Of a stretch of DNA of 64,000 bases, positions 43,801-53,669 are shown piece after piece; positions within the stretch are counted from its first letter, which is position 1; the number at the start of each line of letters is the position of its first letter. Both the position numbers and the translations under genes were made by a program. Origin of the DNA: JBDSKH01 sp035556655 (GTDB taxonomy: Bacteria; Actinomycetota; Actinomycetes; Actinomycetales; Microbacteriaceae); NCBI GenBank assembly GCA_035556655.1, contig DATMFW010000094.1:1-64000 (forward strand), written 5' to 3'. The notes below the pieces were generated by a model. The model was not told the DNA's origin. It made no database searches and worked only from the letters and a program-made list of their open reading frames with translations.

Positions 43801-45840
43801 TCACCAGCCCAGGGCCTCGGCGAGCGGCGCCGACAGTTCGCGCGCGTAGCTGGCGGTCAGATGGTGCGGATCGCGGTACAGCAGATGCGACCCGATGATG
43901 ACCCCGCACTGTTCCCGGTCACACAGCAGCGAGTCGAGATCGACGACCTGGGCCCCCGCCCCCCGTGCTGTCGCGGCCTCCCGTTTCGCCCAGTCGGCAT
44001 CGATCGCCTCCGCCCGCGGGCGTGAGCAGGCGAGGGCATCCGTCAGGTGCGACGAGAGGCAGACCGCCGGCGTCCCCTCGAACGACGGTGTGTCGGTGAT
44101 CAGGGTGACCTCCGACGACGCCGGCAGACTCGACAGGGTCTCGGCGAGGCCGGCGTTCCAGCCGGCCTGGTCGATGCCGGTGTTGCCCACGTCGTCGTAG
44201 TGGGCGAAGTTCGACAGCACGATGCGCTGCGGCGGGTCGGCCGCGAGCCGCTGGATCACCGCATCGCGCCAGGCGTCGCACCCGGTGTCCCGCACGCCGG
44301 CCATCACCATCGCGATCCTCACCGAGGGGCACGAGGACTTCGTGTAGACGTCGAGGCGGAAGCCCTCGCTCGTCGCGAGCTCCTCCAGGGCCGGGAACCA
44401 CTGGGCGGCGTGGGAGTCGCCGAAGAGCGCGACGACGCTCTCCGAGTCGGTATCGCCGAACACGCAGTGCTCGGGCGGTACGACGAGATCGGAACCGCTG
44501 AGATGGCACCCGTCGGCGTAGGTGGCCGGCAGATCGTCGGCCGCCTCGGCGATCGAGGGGGTCATGTTCGAGGGGACGAAATCCTGGAAGACCGGCGGCG
44601 CGGCGACATCGTGGTCGGAGGCCGGCTTGCCGGCATCCAGGGGGGCGTTCCGGATGCTGTACGCCAGGCCCTGCGCCGCTCCCGCGATCACGACGCTGAT
44701 CGCGAGCACGATGGCGAAGACGGTCCGCGGGCGTCGCTTCGTCGACCACTCCGCCCGCTGGAAGGGCACCTCGACGACGCGGTACAGCACCCAGGCGAGC
44801 GGGAAGGTGACGAGCAGAGCGACGACGGCCGGCCATCCGGTCAGTTCGGTGCCGCCCATCGCCAGCGCGGGGATCACGATGAGCGGCCAGTGGACGAGAT
44901 AGAGCGAGTACGAGATGCGTCCGGCGAACTGCATCGGCGCCCGGCCGAGCAGCAGTTCGGTGCTTCGCGCTCCGTCGGCACTTCCCGCCGCGATCACCAG
45001 CGCCGTGGCCAGGACCGGCCAGAGCACGACCACACCGGGGAAGGCCATGTCGCCCGTGATGACCAGGACCGAGGCGATGACGGCGGCCAGCGCCACCCAG
45101 CCGACGACGGCGGCGACCGGGCGCGGGACGCGTGCCAGCGCGGGGGCGGCGATCGCGACGAGCGCGCCGGCGCCGAGCTCACCCGCGCGGGTCGGAAGCG
45201 AGAAGAACGCCCACGGCTGCGACACGAACGTGAGCAGGGCCGCGCCCACCATCGAGGCGGCCACCAGTACCGCGACCGCCGCACCGATCCGCGTCTCACG
45301 GCGCCGCAACACCACCCAGAGCAGCAGCAGCAGAAGCGGCCAGAGGGCGTAGAACTGCTCCTCGACGCCGAGCGACCAGTAATGCTGAAACGGGGACGGC
45401 GCGGTCTCGGCCAGATAGTCGGTGCCGCGCCAGGCGAAGATCATGTTCGGCACATACGCGGCCGTCGCCGTGGCGTCGGTGAGGAACGACGGCTGGAGCG
45501 CCGGGGGGACCAGGGCGGCGACGCCCGCGGTCGTCGCGATCAGGACCACGAACGACGCCGGCAGGATGCGGCGGGCGCGGCGCGCGTAGAAGCGGGCGAA
45601 CGAGATGCGGCCCTCGCGCCGCAACTCGGACAGCAGGTGTCCCGAGATCAGGAAGCCCGAGATCACGAAGAAGATGTCGACGCCGATGAAGCCACCCGGG
45701 ACGCCCGGGATGTCGGCGTGGTACAGGAGGACCGACAACACCGCGATCGCACGCAGGCCCTGGATGTCTGCGCGGAACCTCGCGCTTCGTGATGCGACGA
45801 CCTCTGGCCGGCTCCGGGCCGTGGCGGAGGTCGCGGTCAC
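43801..45840 (-). CDS. Acyltransferase-3 with C-terminal SGNH domain (OafA/YrhL type)
   Basis: A 679-residue O-acyltransferase for cell-surface glycans or peptidoglycan. The membrane acyltransferase-3 part (about 20–400) begins FRADIQGLRAIAVLSVLLYH, with the conserved His/Arg set and ISYSLYLVHWPLIV. The C-terminal SGNH domain (about 420–679) has FGDSHAAQWFPAL (Ser) and DPHHLTASY (Asp-His). This two-domain form is typical of OatA and related transferases. GTG 45840 overlaps the stop of the upstream LGFP-protein gene (GTGA), so the two are translated together. The open frame extends further upstream as a shadow. Confidence 0.93.
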   Translation of the reverse strand: MTATSATARSRPEVVASRSARFRADIQGLRAIAVLSVLLYHADIPGVPGGFIGVDIFFVISGFLISGHLLSELRREGRISFARFYARRARRILPASFVVLIATTAGVAALVPPALQPSFLTDATATAAYVPNMIFAWRGTDYLAETAPSPFQHYWSLGVEEQFYALWPLLLLLLWVVLRRRETRIGAAVAVLVAASMVGAALLTFVSQPWAFFSLPTRAGELGAGALVAIAAPALARVPRPVAAVVGWVALAAVIASVLVITGDMAFPGVVVLWPVLATALVIAAGSADGARSTELLLGRAPMQFAGRISYSLYLVHWPLIVIPALAMGGTELTGWPAVVALLVTFPLAWVLYRVVEVPFQRAEWSTKRRPRTVFAIVLAISVVIAGAAQGLAYSIRNAPLDAGKPASDHDVAAPPVFQDFVPSNMTPSIAEAADDLPATYADGCHLSGSDLVVPPEHCVFGDTDSESVVALFGDSHAAQWFPALEELATSEGFRLDVYTKSSCPSVRIAMVMAGVRDTGCDAWRDAVIQRLAADPPQRIVLSNFAHYDDVGNTGIDQAGWNAGLAETLSSLPASSEVTLITDTPSFEGTPAVCLSSHLTDALACSRPRAEAIDADWAKREAATARGAGAQVVDLDSLLCDREQCGVIIGSHLLYRDPHHLTASYARELSAPLAEALGW

Positions 45841-48800
45841 TTCGTGATGGTACCCCCTTGGAACTGCTGGGTGCAGACGCCTCCGGTGCAGCTCTGAGCG
45901 GAGATCGGCCAGCCGTAGGCCCCGGCATTGCTGCCCTGTGCCCAGTAGACGTCGCGCAGCGGTTTCACCACCGCGAACGTGCCGGCGGCCGACTCGTAGA
46001 TCGTGCCGGTGGCGAACTGCTGCCCACCGCCGTCGCCGTTGGGGTTGCCCGTCACGGTGACCCGGTCGGCCAGCGGCACGCCGAGCGCGGCGGCGTCGCC
46101 GGCCGCCTCGTACACGGCGCGGTAGTCGGCCAGCAGCACGCGCCCGCCATACGTGGCGGACCGGTACAGGGTGCCGCCGGTGAAGCGCTGCGAGCACTCG
46201 CCCGACGCGCAGTTCTGGGCGGACATGGGCCAGCCGAGCACTCCGGGGTTGCTGCCCCGCGCCCAGTAGTCGTCGCGCAGCTCGCCGTACACCGCGAAGG
46301 TACCGGCCGAACTGGAGTAGATGGTTCCGCTGTCGAAGATCCGGCCCGTTCCGCCGCCGTTGGCGCTGGCGGGCACGGTGACCAGCCCGCCCTGCGGCAT
46401 CCCGAGCGTGCCGACGCCACCCGCCGCGATGTACGCATCGGCGTACGCGCCCGAGAGCGATGCGGTGCCGGCGCTGGAGGAGAACACCACTCCGTGCTGG
46501 AAGGTCTGCGTGCAGTCTCCCGCCTGGCATTCTCGGGCCGCCGTCGGCCAGCCGAGCGCCCCCGGATAGCTGCCGTTGCGGGAGTACTCATCGCGCAGCG
46601 GCTTCAGCACCGCGAAGGCCCCCGCGGCCGATTCGTAGATGGTGCCGTTGCTGAACGTCTGGCCGTGCCCGGCCCCGTTCGGCGAGGCGAGGGAGATGCG
46701 CTTGGAGATCGGAGTGCCGAGACCGAGAGCTCCACCCGAGGCCACGTAGAGCGCGTAGTAGGACCCGGAGATGCTCCGGCCGCCCGCGGCGGAGGAGTGG
46801 AACGCCATGCCGTTGACGAACTTCTGGGAGCACTCCCCCGACTTGCAGGTCTGGTCGGCGGCCGGCCAGCCCAGAGCGCCGGAGACCCCGCCGTTGTCCA
46901 GGAACTCGCTGCGCACCGGTCCGAGCACCGCCCAGGTGCCGAAGCCCGAGGTGTAGATGGTGCCCTTGGCGAATGCCTGTGAGAACCCGCTGGTGCCGCC
47001 CGCGGTCAAGGCGACGGCCTGGCCGGTGATCGCCCCGAGCGCGCTCGACGCGCCGCCGTGCGAGATGTAGTAGCGCATGATGTCGCTGTCGTCCGGCTTG
47101 GCGCCGGTCAGTGTGCCGTGCTGGAACTGCTGGGTGCAGGTCGTGCTGGAGCAGGTCTGCACACCCGTCGGCCAGCCCAGTGCGCCGAGATAGCTTCCCT
47201 TGGCGGTGTAGGCCGAGCGGATCGGCTCGATGACGGCGAACAGTCCGCCGGTCGAACCGTAGATCGTGCCGTTCTGGAAGCTCTGCCCGCGCCCGTTGCC
47301 GTTCTTGGGGTTCGCGATCGAGACGGCATCCTTCAGCGGCAGGCCCATCGCGCCGACCCCGCCGGCGGCCTGGTAGACGTCGTCGTAGGCGGTCAGCACC
47401 GCGCGCCCGCCGAGCGCCGAGGAGTAGTAGACGGTTCCGTGCAGGAACTCCTGCCGGCAGCCGAGCGAATCGCACACCTGGTCGCCGGCCGGCCAGCCCA
47501 GCGCACCGAGGTAGCTCTTCAGCGCGTTGTACTTGGTGCGCGTCCCGCCGCTCACGGCGAAGGTGCCCGCCGAGGAGGAGAGGATCGTGCCCTTCTCGAA
47601 CGTCTGACCGTGACCGTCGCCGTTGGGGGTCCCGGTGATCGTCACCTTGTCGGAGACCGGCATGCCGAGCACGGCGACCCCGCCCGCGTTGGTGAGGGCC
47701 GTCGCGTACTCGGCGGACACCACCCGGCCGGTGCCGCCCTTGGAGAACACGATGCCTCCCGTGAACGGCTGGCTGCACACCCCGGAGGCGCAGGTCTGCT
47801 CACCCGTCGGCCAGCCCACCGGCCCGCTCGTGCTGCCCTTGGCGAAGAACACGTCGCGCAACGGACGCAGCACCGAGAAGGTGCCGGCCGGCGAGGTGTA
47901 GACGCTTCCGCTCTGGAAGGCCTGCCCCGATCCCCCGGTCACGCTGACCACCGGTCCGATCGGATAGCCGAGCGTCGAGCCGTAGTCCTGGGCGACGAAC
48001 TCCTCCCAGACGGCACCGGTGAGCGCGAAGGCGCCCGAGGCCGCCGTCCAGTAGATGCCGCCCTTGGTGTAGCGCTGGTAGCACGACTTCTTGGTGCCGC
48101 AGTTGGCGAGGGGGCTGACGGCGGTGCCCATGACCGCGGCGCCGCCGGCATCCTCGAGTGCGAGCGCGATCGCGGCGTCACCGGCGCCGCCCATCGAGTT
48201 GCCGAACCAGCTGTTGTAGTAGTCCCAGAAGTTGCGGTTGCCGTACGACGAGCACGAATCGCCGGTGGTGCCCAGGTTCGCCAGCGCCTTGGCGTTCGGG
48301 GTGTACGGCGTGTAGTAGTACAGCGCCGCCGTCGCCCGGTTCTGGATGCGGACCGCCTTGGTCCCGCACGATGCGTTCGGGTGGTACCGCACGTTCGACA
48401 CCTGGCCGATGGGGTACCAGTTGAACGAGGACCCGGGCATCCCGTACCGCTTGAACTGCCGGGCGGCCTGATAGACCTGGTTGAAGAAGCCGTAGTACGT
48501 GGTGTCGCACGCGGCGGTGTCAGGACAGCCGTACCCCATGGCGATGCGCACGGCACCCGACGTGGGCGCCGACTTGGTGAGCAGCCCCTGTTCTTTCTGC
48601 AGGGTGACCAGGATCACGCGGGCGCTGACGCCGCACGCTTTCTGCACCTTGTAGATGATCGCGGCGACGGTCTCGGTCGAGGATCCGGAGAACGCGTTGC
48701 ACATCGCGTCGGCCGGCTTCGACTTGGAGGAGGAGCGCGCGTCAGCCAGGCAGTAGGAGTTCTGACAGGCCCCGACCTTGGAGCGCAGGAAGCTCTGGAT

Positions 48801-49043
48801 CTGGCTCTGGGTCATGGCGCCGCCGTCGAAGAACAGCGAGTCGCTGATGATGTAGCCGGCGTTGAAGTCGGATCCCTTGAGCTGCAGAGCGCGCGCAGGG
48901 CGCTGCTCGGATGCGCTCTGCGGGGCGGCGGAGGCCGTTCCGGCCGGCACCACGGACCCCGCGAGGAACGCCACGACGAGTGCCGCGACGGCCCACAGGG
49001 TGCGCCGTCGGACCGTCCCGTGTGACAGCCGGCGAGAAGACAC
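45837..49043 (-). CDS. Secreted LGFP-repeat cell-surface protein
   Basis: A 1068-residue exported protein. A signal peptide ends near residue 40 (AGTASA). About residues 58–290 form a domain (FNAGYIISDSLFFDGGAMTQ, LVTLQKEQGLLTKSAPTSGA) that resembles glucosaminidase or lysozyme-type folds. From about 290 to the end come about 15 LGFP-type repeats of about 50 residues. Cys-pair units (QTCASGVCSQPF, QVCDSLGCRQEF) alternate with units containing Asn-Gly-rich turns. LGFP repeats are thought to bind cell-wall polymers. GTG 49043 has a GGGGGT ribosome site. Its stop overlaps the acyltransferase start. Confidence 0.9.
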   Translation of the reverse strand: MSSRRLSHGTVRRRTLWAVAALVVAFLAGSVVPAGTASAAPQSASEQRPARALQLKGSDFNAGYIISDSLFFDGGAMTQSQIQSFLRSKVGACQNSYCLADARSSSKSKPADAMCNAFSGSSTETVAAIIYKVQKACGVSARVILVTLQKEQGLLTKSAPTSGAVRIAMGYGCPDTAACDTTYYGFFNQVYQAARQFKRYGMPGSSFNWYPIGQVSNVRYHPNASCGTKAVRIQNRATAALYYYTPYTPNAKALANLGTTGDSCSSYGNRNFWDYYNSWFGNSMGGAGDAAIALALEDAGGAAVMGTAVSPLANCGTKKSCYQRYTKGGIYWTAASGAFALTGAVWEEFVAQDYGSTLGYPIGPVVSVTGGSGQAFQSGSVYTSPAGTFSVLRPLRDVFFAKGSTSGPVGWPTGEQTCASGVCSQPFTGGIVFSKGGTGRVVSAEYATALTNAGGVAVLGMPVSDKVTITGTPNGDGHGQTFEKGTILSSSAGTFAVSGGTRTKYNALKSYLGALGWPAGDQVCDSLGCRQEFLHGTVYYSSALGGRAVLTAYDDVYQAAGGVGAMGLPLKDAVSIANPKNGNGRGQSFQNGTIYGSTGGLFAVIEPIRSAYTAKGSYLGALGWPTGVQTCSSTTCTQQFQHGTLTGAKPDDSDIMRYYISHGGASSALGAITGQAVALTAGGTSGFSQAFAKGTIYTSGFGTWAVLGPVRSEFLDNGGVSGALGWPAADQTCKSGECSQKFVNGMAFHSSAAGGRSISGSYYALYVASGGALGLGTPISKRISLASPNGAGHGQTFSNGTIYESAAGAFAVLKPLRDEYSRNGSYPGALGWPTAARECQAGDCTQTFQHGVVFSSSAGTASLSGAYADAYIAAGGVGTLGMPQGGLVTVPASANGGGTGRIFDSGTIYSSSAGTFAVYGELRDDYWARGSNPGVLGWPMSAQNCASGECSQRFTGGTLYRSATYGGRVLLADYRAVYEAAGDAAALGVPLADRVTVTGNPNGDGGGQQFATGTIYESAAGTFAVVKPLRDVYWAQGSNAGAYGWPISAQSCTGGVCTQQFQGGTITK

Positions 49044-49214
49044 GCGTACCCCCAACAGATTCAACTCGCGGTCTAGAGTACGCGACGAGCCTCGTCCAGC
49101 CCAGGGATTGCGGGCTCGTGGCGAGCCGTCCGAGGCGGCGCGGTAGGATCGATGCCTGCCCCGACGGGGGCGATTCCCACACTCTTCCCCTCCTTCCGGA
49201 TAGGACGTCGAATC

Positions 49215-50291
49215 ATGATCCCTGCGGCCAAACCCCTCGTCGGGCCCGAAGAACGGGCGGCCGTCGACCGCGTCATGCAGTCGGGCGGGCTCGCCCAGGG
49301 CCCCGAGGTCGCCGCGTTCGAAGAGGAGTTCTCGGCGGTCGTCGACGGCCGTCGCTGCGTCGCCGTGAACTCGGGCACCTCGGCCCTGCACATGGCCTTC
49401 CTCGCGGCCGGGATCGGACCGGGCGATGAGGTCATCGTGCCGTCCTTCAGCTTCGCGGCCACCGCGAACGCCGTGCAACTCGCCGGGGCGACCGCCGTGT
49501 TCGCCGACGTCGAGCCCGACCACTTCGCCCTCGACCCGGCCGCCGCGGCCGCCGCGATCACGCCGTGGACGAAGGCGATCATGCCCGTGCACCTGTACGG
49601 CCACCCCGCCGACATGCCCGCCTTCACCGAGCTGGCCGCCAAGCACGATCTCGTGCTGTTCGAGGATGCCGCTCAGGCGCACGCCGCACAGATCGCCGGC
49701 CGGCCGGTCGGCGCCTGGAGCGAGGCGGCGTCGTTCTCGTTCTACCCCACCAAGAACATGACCTCGGGCGAGGGCGGCATGATCACCACGCCCTCCGCCG
49801 AACTCGAGCGCCAGGCCCGCCTGCTGCGCAACCAGGGCATGGAGAAGCGCTACGCCAACGAGATCTTCGGCTTCAACACCCGCATGACCGATATCCACGC
49901 CGCCATCGGCCGCGTGCAGCTGACCAAGCTCGCCGGCTGGACGGCCGAGCGGCAGGCGAACGCCCGGTTCTTCGACGAGAACCTGCGCGGCGTCGTCGTT
50001 CCCAAGGTCGCCGAGGGAGCCGTGCCGGTCTACCACCAGTACACGATCAAGGTCACCGACCACGATCGCGACCGGTTCGCCGAGGAGCTCGGCAAGCTCG
50101 GCGTCGGCAGCGGCGTCTACTACCCGACCCCGATCCACCGGCTGCCCTCGTTCGGCCTCACGCTCGATCTGCCGGTCACCGAGGAGGTCGCCGCACAGGT
50201 GCTGTCGCTTCCGGTCTACCCCTCGCTCACCGAGGACGAGCTGACCACCATCGTCGAGGCCGTCAACAAGGTCGCGGCGGCGGGCAGCTGA
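49215..50291 (+). CDS. DegT/DnrJ/EryC1 nucleotide-sugar aminotransferase (WbpE-like)
   Basis: A 358-residue PLP enzyme transferring an amino group from glutamate to a nucleotide-linked keto-sugar. Lys180 in SFSFYPTKNM forms the PLP Schiff base, with VNSGTSALHM (about 51–60) and FEDAAQAHAA contacting the cofactor. The best functional guess is a WbpE-like 3-aminotransferase, because a Gfo/Idh dehydrogenase and a WbpA/WecC-like dehydrogenase lie just downstream. ATG 49215 is used; the frame is open to 49152. The stop overlaps the next ATG (TGATG). Confidence 0.9.
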   Translation: MIPAAKPLVGPEERAAVDRVMQSGGLAQGPEVAAFEEEFSAVVDGRRCVAVNSGTSALHMAFLAAGIGPGDEVIVPSFSFAATANAVQLAGATAVFADVEPDHFALDPAAAAAAITPWTKAIMPVHLYGHPADMPAFTELAAKHDLVLFEDAAQAHAAQIAGRPVGAWSEAASFSFYPTKNMTSGEGGMITTPSAELERQARLLRNQGMEKRYANEIFGFNTRMTDIHAAIGRVQLTKLAGWTAERQANARFFDENLRGVVVPKVAEGAVPVYHQYTIKVTDHDRDRFAEELGKLGVGSGVYYPTPIHRLPSFGLTLDLPVTEEVAAQVLSLPVYPSLTEDELTTIVEAVNKVAAAGS

Positions 50292-51268
50292 TGACGCTGC
50301 GCGCGGGGGTCCTCGGGCTCGGCATGATGGGCAAGAACCACTGCCGGGTGCTCGCATCCGTCAGCGGTGTCGAGTTCGTGGGCGTCTACGACCCCGCCGA
50401 CAACGTCCCCGACCGGGTCGAGGGCAAGCCGGTGTCGAAAGACCTGGAGGCCTTCCTCGACGGCGTCGACTACTGCGTCGTGGCGACCCCGACCATCTAC
50501 CATCTCGAGATGGGCCGCGTCCTGGCCGGCCGCGGCATCCACGCGCTCATCGAGAAGCCGGTGGCGCACGACGCGGAGTCCTCCCAGGAACTCGTCGACC
50601 TGTTCGAGACGGCGGGGCTGGTCGGCGGTGTCGGGCACATCGAGCGCTTCAACCCGGCGCTGCAGTCGATGCGCACGCGGCTGGAGGACGGGCTGCTCGG
50701 CGACATCTACCAGATCGCGACCCGGCGTCAGGGGCCGTTCCCCGGCCGCATCGCCGACGTCGGCGTCATCAAAGACCTGGCGACCCACGACATCGACCTC
50801 ACTGCCTGGGTCAGCCAGCAGAGCTACGTCACCGTGAACGCGCGCACCGCGTTCCAGAGCGGACGTAAGCACGAGGACATGGTCGTGGCGGTCGGCACCC
50901 TGAGCAAGGGCACCATCGTCACCCACACCGTCAACTGGCTGACGCCGTTCAAAGAGCGCACCACGATCGTCACCGGCGAGAAGGGGGCACTCGTGGCCGA
51001 CACCCTGACCGCCGATCTGACCTACTTCGAAAACGGCGTGTTCCACACCGAGTGGGCCGGCATGTCCGCGTTCCGCGGCGTGAGCGAGGGCGACGTGACG
51101 CGCTTCGCCATCCAGAAGAAGGAGCCGCTGCTCGCCGAGCACGAGGCGTTCCGCGACGCCGTGCTGAGCGGCGACACCAGCGGCATCGTGACGCTGGCGC
51201 AGGGTGCCGAGAACGTCCTCATCGCCGAGAAGCTCGTCGCCGACGGGCTTCAGTACCGGCTCGGGTGA
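50291..51268 (+). CDS. Gfo/Idh/MocA-family sugar dehydrogenase (WbpB-like)
   Basis: A 325-residue NAD(P)-dependent oxidoreductase with the Rossmann motif GLGMMGKNHC (about residues 9–18), the conserved EKPVAHD (about 91–97) and the substrate-domain DLATHDIDLTAWV. It overlaps the aminotransferase gene by one base. With a downstream UDP-HexNAc 6-dehydrogenase it could form the WbpB-like 3-oxidation step producing a 3-keto sugar for the aminotransferase. The substrate is inferred. Confidence 0.9.
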   Translation: MTLRAGVLGLGMMGKNHCRVLASVSGVEFVGVYDPADNVPDRVEGKPVSKDLEAFLDGVDYCVVATPTIYHLEMGRVLAGRGIHALIEKPVAHDAESSQELVDLFETAGLVGGVGHIERFNPALQSMRTRLEDGLLGDIYQIATRRQGPFPGRIADVGVIKDLATHDIDLTAWVSQQSYVTVNARTAFQSGRKHEDMVVAVGTLSKGTIVTHTVNWLTPFKERTTIVTGEKGALVADTLTADLTYFENGVFHTEWAGMSAFRGVSEGDVTRFAIQKKEPLLAEHEAFRDAVLSGDTSGIVTLAQGAENVLIAEKLVADGLQYRLG

Positions 51269-51275
51269 CGCGGGG

Positions 51276-52424
51276 ATGAGCACACCGCGCCGGGCGCTGG
51301 TCGCGTCCGACTCCCACATCGCCAAGGACACGCGGATCCTCTACCAGATCACCTGGCTTCGCGAGGCGGGCTGGACCGTCGACACCCTCGGTCGCGGGCC
51401 GGCCTCCGCCGAGGCCGACGGCGCGCACTACGAGATGCCGCTGCGGCCGTTCTGGCAGCGCCTGCTGGCCAACACCCTGCTGCCCCGGCGCCTGCGTTAC
51501 CAGGCGATCGTGCGCGGCGCGATCCCCCGTGAACTGTCCGAGGCGACGGCGCGCTACGACCTCACGATCATGAACGAGGTCGAACTGCTGCCGTGGTTCG
51601 CCGAGGTCGAGTCGCGGCTGCTCGCCCCCGGCGGAACCCGCCACCTCGACCTGCACGAGTACTCGCTCAGCCAGCGCCGCGGTCTCGTGCATGAGCTGTT
51701 CTTCCGGCGGTACCGCGATTGGCTCGCCGGATTCATCGGATCGCCGATCTTCACCACGCGGTCGACGGTGTCCGACGGCATCGCGGATCTGTACGTCGAG
51801 ACCATCGGAATCCCCCGCCCGGCGATCGTACGCAGCTGCCCCGAGTTCGTCGAGCAGCAGCCCTCCGACGTCGATGCCGGCGACATCCGACTCCTCCACC
51901 ACGGCGGCGCGCAGGCGATCCGGTCGCCCGAGCTGATGATCGACGCGATGGAGCATCTCGACGAGCGGTTCAGCCTGCACCTCATGCTCATCGGCTCGCC
52001 CCGGCTGGTGGCGGACCTCCGGCGCCGCGCCGAACCGTACGGCGATCGGGTGCAGTTCCACCCGCCGGTCGGGGTGCGCGACGTGGCCCGTGCGGTCAAC
52101 CCGTACGACCTCGAGGTCATCTTCTATCCCCCGTTCACCCAGAACCTGCGCTACGCCCTGCCCAACAAGGTGTTCGAGGCGGTCCAGGGCCGGCTCGGAC
52201 TCGTCGTGGGCGAGAGCCCCGACATGGCCGGCATCACGCGGCGCTACGACATGGGCGTCGTCGTCGAGGGCTGGACCGGGGCCGACCTCGCGCGCGCCCT
52301 CAACGCCGTCACGGCCGACGACGTCCGGCGCTTCAAGGCCGCGGCCGACACGGCGGCCGACGACCTGAACGTCGACGCCGAGGCGCGCATGTTCTTCGCG
52401 GCGATCGGCGCGGCCGGTGCCTGA
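51276..52424 (+). CDS. Glycosyltransferase, tandem paralogue 1
   Basis: A 382-residue GT4/GT-B-like protein. The N-terminal domain begins RALVASDSHIAKDTRILYQI, a shared opening of this group. The C-terminal domain includes the donor-site region IRLLHHGGAQAIRSPELMID and ends with VEGWTGADLARALNAVTADD. The last 90 residues are highly similar to the next gene. ATG 51276 lies 8 bases after the previous stop. The stop overlaps the start of the next gene by 8 bases. Acceptor and donor are unknown; the position suggests the surface polysaccharide. Confidence 0.87.
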   Translation: MSTPRRALVASDSHIAKDTRILYQITWLREAGWTVDTLGRGPASAEADGAHYEMPLRPFWQRLLANTLLPRRLRYQAIVRGAIPRELSEATARYDLTIMNEVELLPWFAEVESRLLAPGGTRHLDLHEYSLSQRRGLVHELFFRRYRDWLAGFIGSPIFTTRSTVSDGIADLYVETIGIPRPAIVRSCPEFVEQQPSDVDAGDIRLLHHGGAQAIRSPELMIDAMEHLDERFSLHLMLIGSPRLVADLRRRAEPYGDRVQFHPPVGVRDVARAVNPYDLEVIFYPPFTQNLRYALPNKVFEAVQGRLGLVVGESPDMAGITRRYDMGVVVEGWTGADLARALNAVTADDVRRFKAAADTAADDLNVDAEARMFFAAIGAAGA

Positions 52425-53574
52425 GGCTCTCGTCATCTCGCAGTCGCAGGTGCGGGGCGACTCGCGCGTGCGACGGCAGATCGACTGGCTGGCCGCCGAC
52501 GGCTGGACCGTCGACACGCTGGGTCTCGGCCCGCACCCGAGCGACGTCGTGCGCACCCACTACGAGATGGTGGACGAGCCCGCCTGGACCAAACCCCGGC
52601 CGATCAAGGCCCTGATCCACCTCTACCCCAGCTTCCGCTCCCGGTTCCGCCTGCTCAGCCTGTCCCGCATCCCGCGCGAGGCCGTCGCGGCGATCCGATC
52701 CGGCCGGTACCGCCTCGTCGTGTTCGAGGACGTCCACCTGATCGCCTGGATCGACGACGAGACCACCTTCGGGCCGCACCGGGCGGACATGCACGTGCAT
52801 CTCGACATCCACGAGTACCACCCGCCGGTGCTGGCGCCGACCGTCGTCGGCCGGGGGCTCGTGAACCCCTACTACCGCTGGTCTCGCGCGCACATCGGCT
52901 CGCCGCACTTCGCCACGCGCACCGTCGTCGCGGACGCCTACGCCGACGTGTACGAACGCGAGTTCGGCTTCACCCGGCCCCTCGTCGTGCGCAACGCGCC
53001 GCCCGCCGTCTCTCAGAAGCCCGGCGCGGTCGACCCGGACCGCATCCGGCTGCTGTACCACGGCGGCGCCGTGTGGGAGCGCGGCCTACAGCAGATCATC
53101 GACGCGCTCGAGCATCTCGACGACCGGTTCACGATGACGTTCATGCTGACCGGCTCGCAGAAGACCGCCCAGCAGGTGCGCGAGGCATCGACCGGCAACC
53201 CGCGCGTCGAGTTCGTCCCCGCCGTCACCGTCCACGAGGTGGCCGGCGCCATCAACGGGTACGACCTGGAAATCATGTTCTACCCGCCGGCGACCGAGAA
53301 CCTCCGACTCGCCCTGCCGAACAAGCTGTTCGAGGCCGTCCAGGGCAGACTCGGCCTGGTGGTGGGCGAGAGCCTCAGCATGGCGCAGGTCGTCGGCGAG
53401 CACGGCAACGGGGTCGTCATCGAGGGCTGGACGGGCGCCGATCTCGCGCGCGGTCTCAACGCGCTCACCGCCGATGACATCCGCCGGTTCAAGAAGGCGT
53501 CCGACCGGGCCGCCGCCGTGCTGAACGCCGAGCACGAGCGCGAGACCTTCCGCGCGGCGATCGCCGGCGCCTGA
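52417..53574 (+). CDS. Glycosyltransferase, tandem paralogue 2
   Basis: A 385-residue paralogue of the preceding protein. It shares GWTVDTLGxGP near the N-terminus (LGLGPHPSDVVRTHYEM), the donor site IRLLYHGGAVWERGLQQI and the C-terminal ALPNKLFEAVQGRLGLVVGE and WTGADLARGLNALTADD segments. GTG 52417 overlaps the previous gene by 8 bases. The two proteins are probably duplicates that now transfer different sugars. The dehydrogenase gene follows 95 bases downstream. Confidence 0.87.
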   Translation: MPEALVISQSQVRGDSRVRRQIDWLAADGWTVDTLGLGPHPSDVVRTHYEMVDEPAWTKPRPIKALIHLYPSFRSRFRLLSLSRIPREAVAAIRSGRYRLVVFEDVHLIAWIDDETTFGPHRADMHVHLDIHEYHPPVLAPTVVGRGLVNPYYRWSRAHIGSPHFATRTVVADAYADVYEREFGFTRPLVVRNAPPAVSQKPGAVDPDRIRLLYHGGAVWERGLQQIIDALEHLDDRFTMTFMLTGSQKTAQQVREASTGNPRVEFVPAVTVHEVAGAINGYDLEIMFYPPATENLRLALPNKLFEAVQGRLGLVVGESLSMAQVVGEHGNGVVIEGWTGADLARGLNALTADDIRRFKKASDRAAAVLNAEHERETFRAAIAGA

Positions 53575-53669
53575 TCGCGCGGGCGCCGGTGCCGGATGCC
53601 GGGGCCGCTTAGACTAGGACGTCGTGCCCGCCGTCGCGTGGCATTCCCCATCTCCGCGAAGGACTCCCC

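Noticed and set aside
45837..50357. A 1506-codon frame including the LGFP gene and extending to 50357
   Set aside because: The extension beyond 49043 is opposite the aminotransferase gene, and a signal peptide and ribosome site mark GTG 49043.
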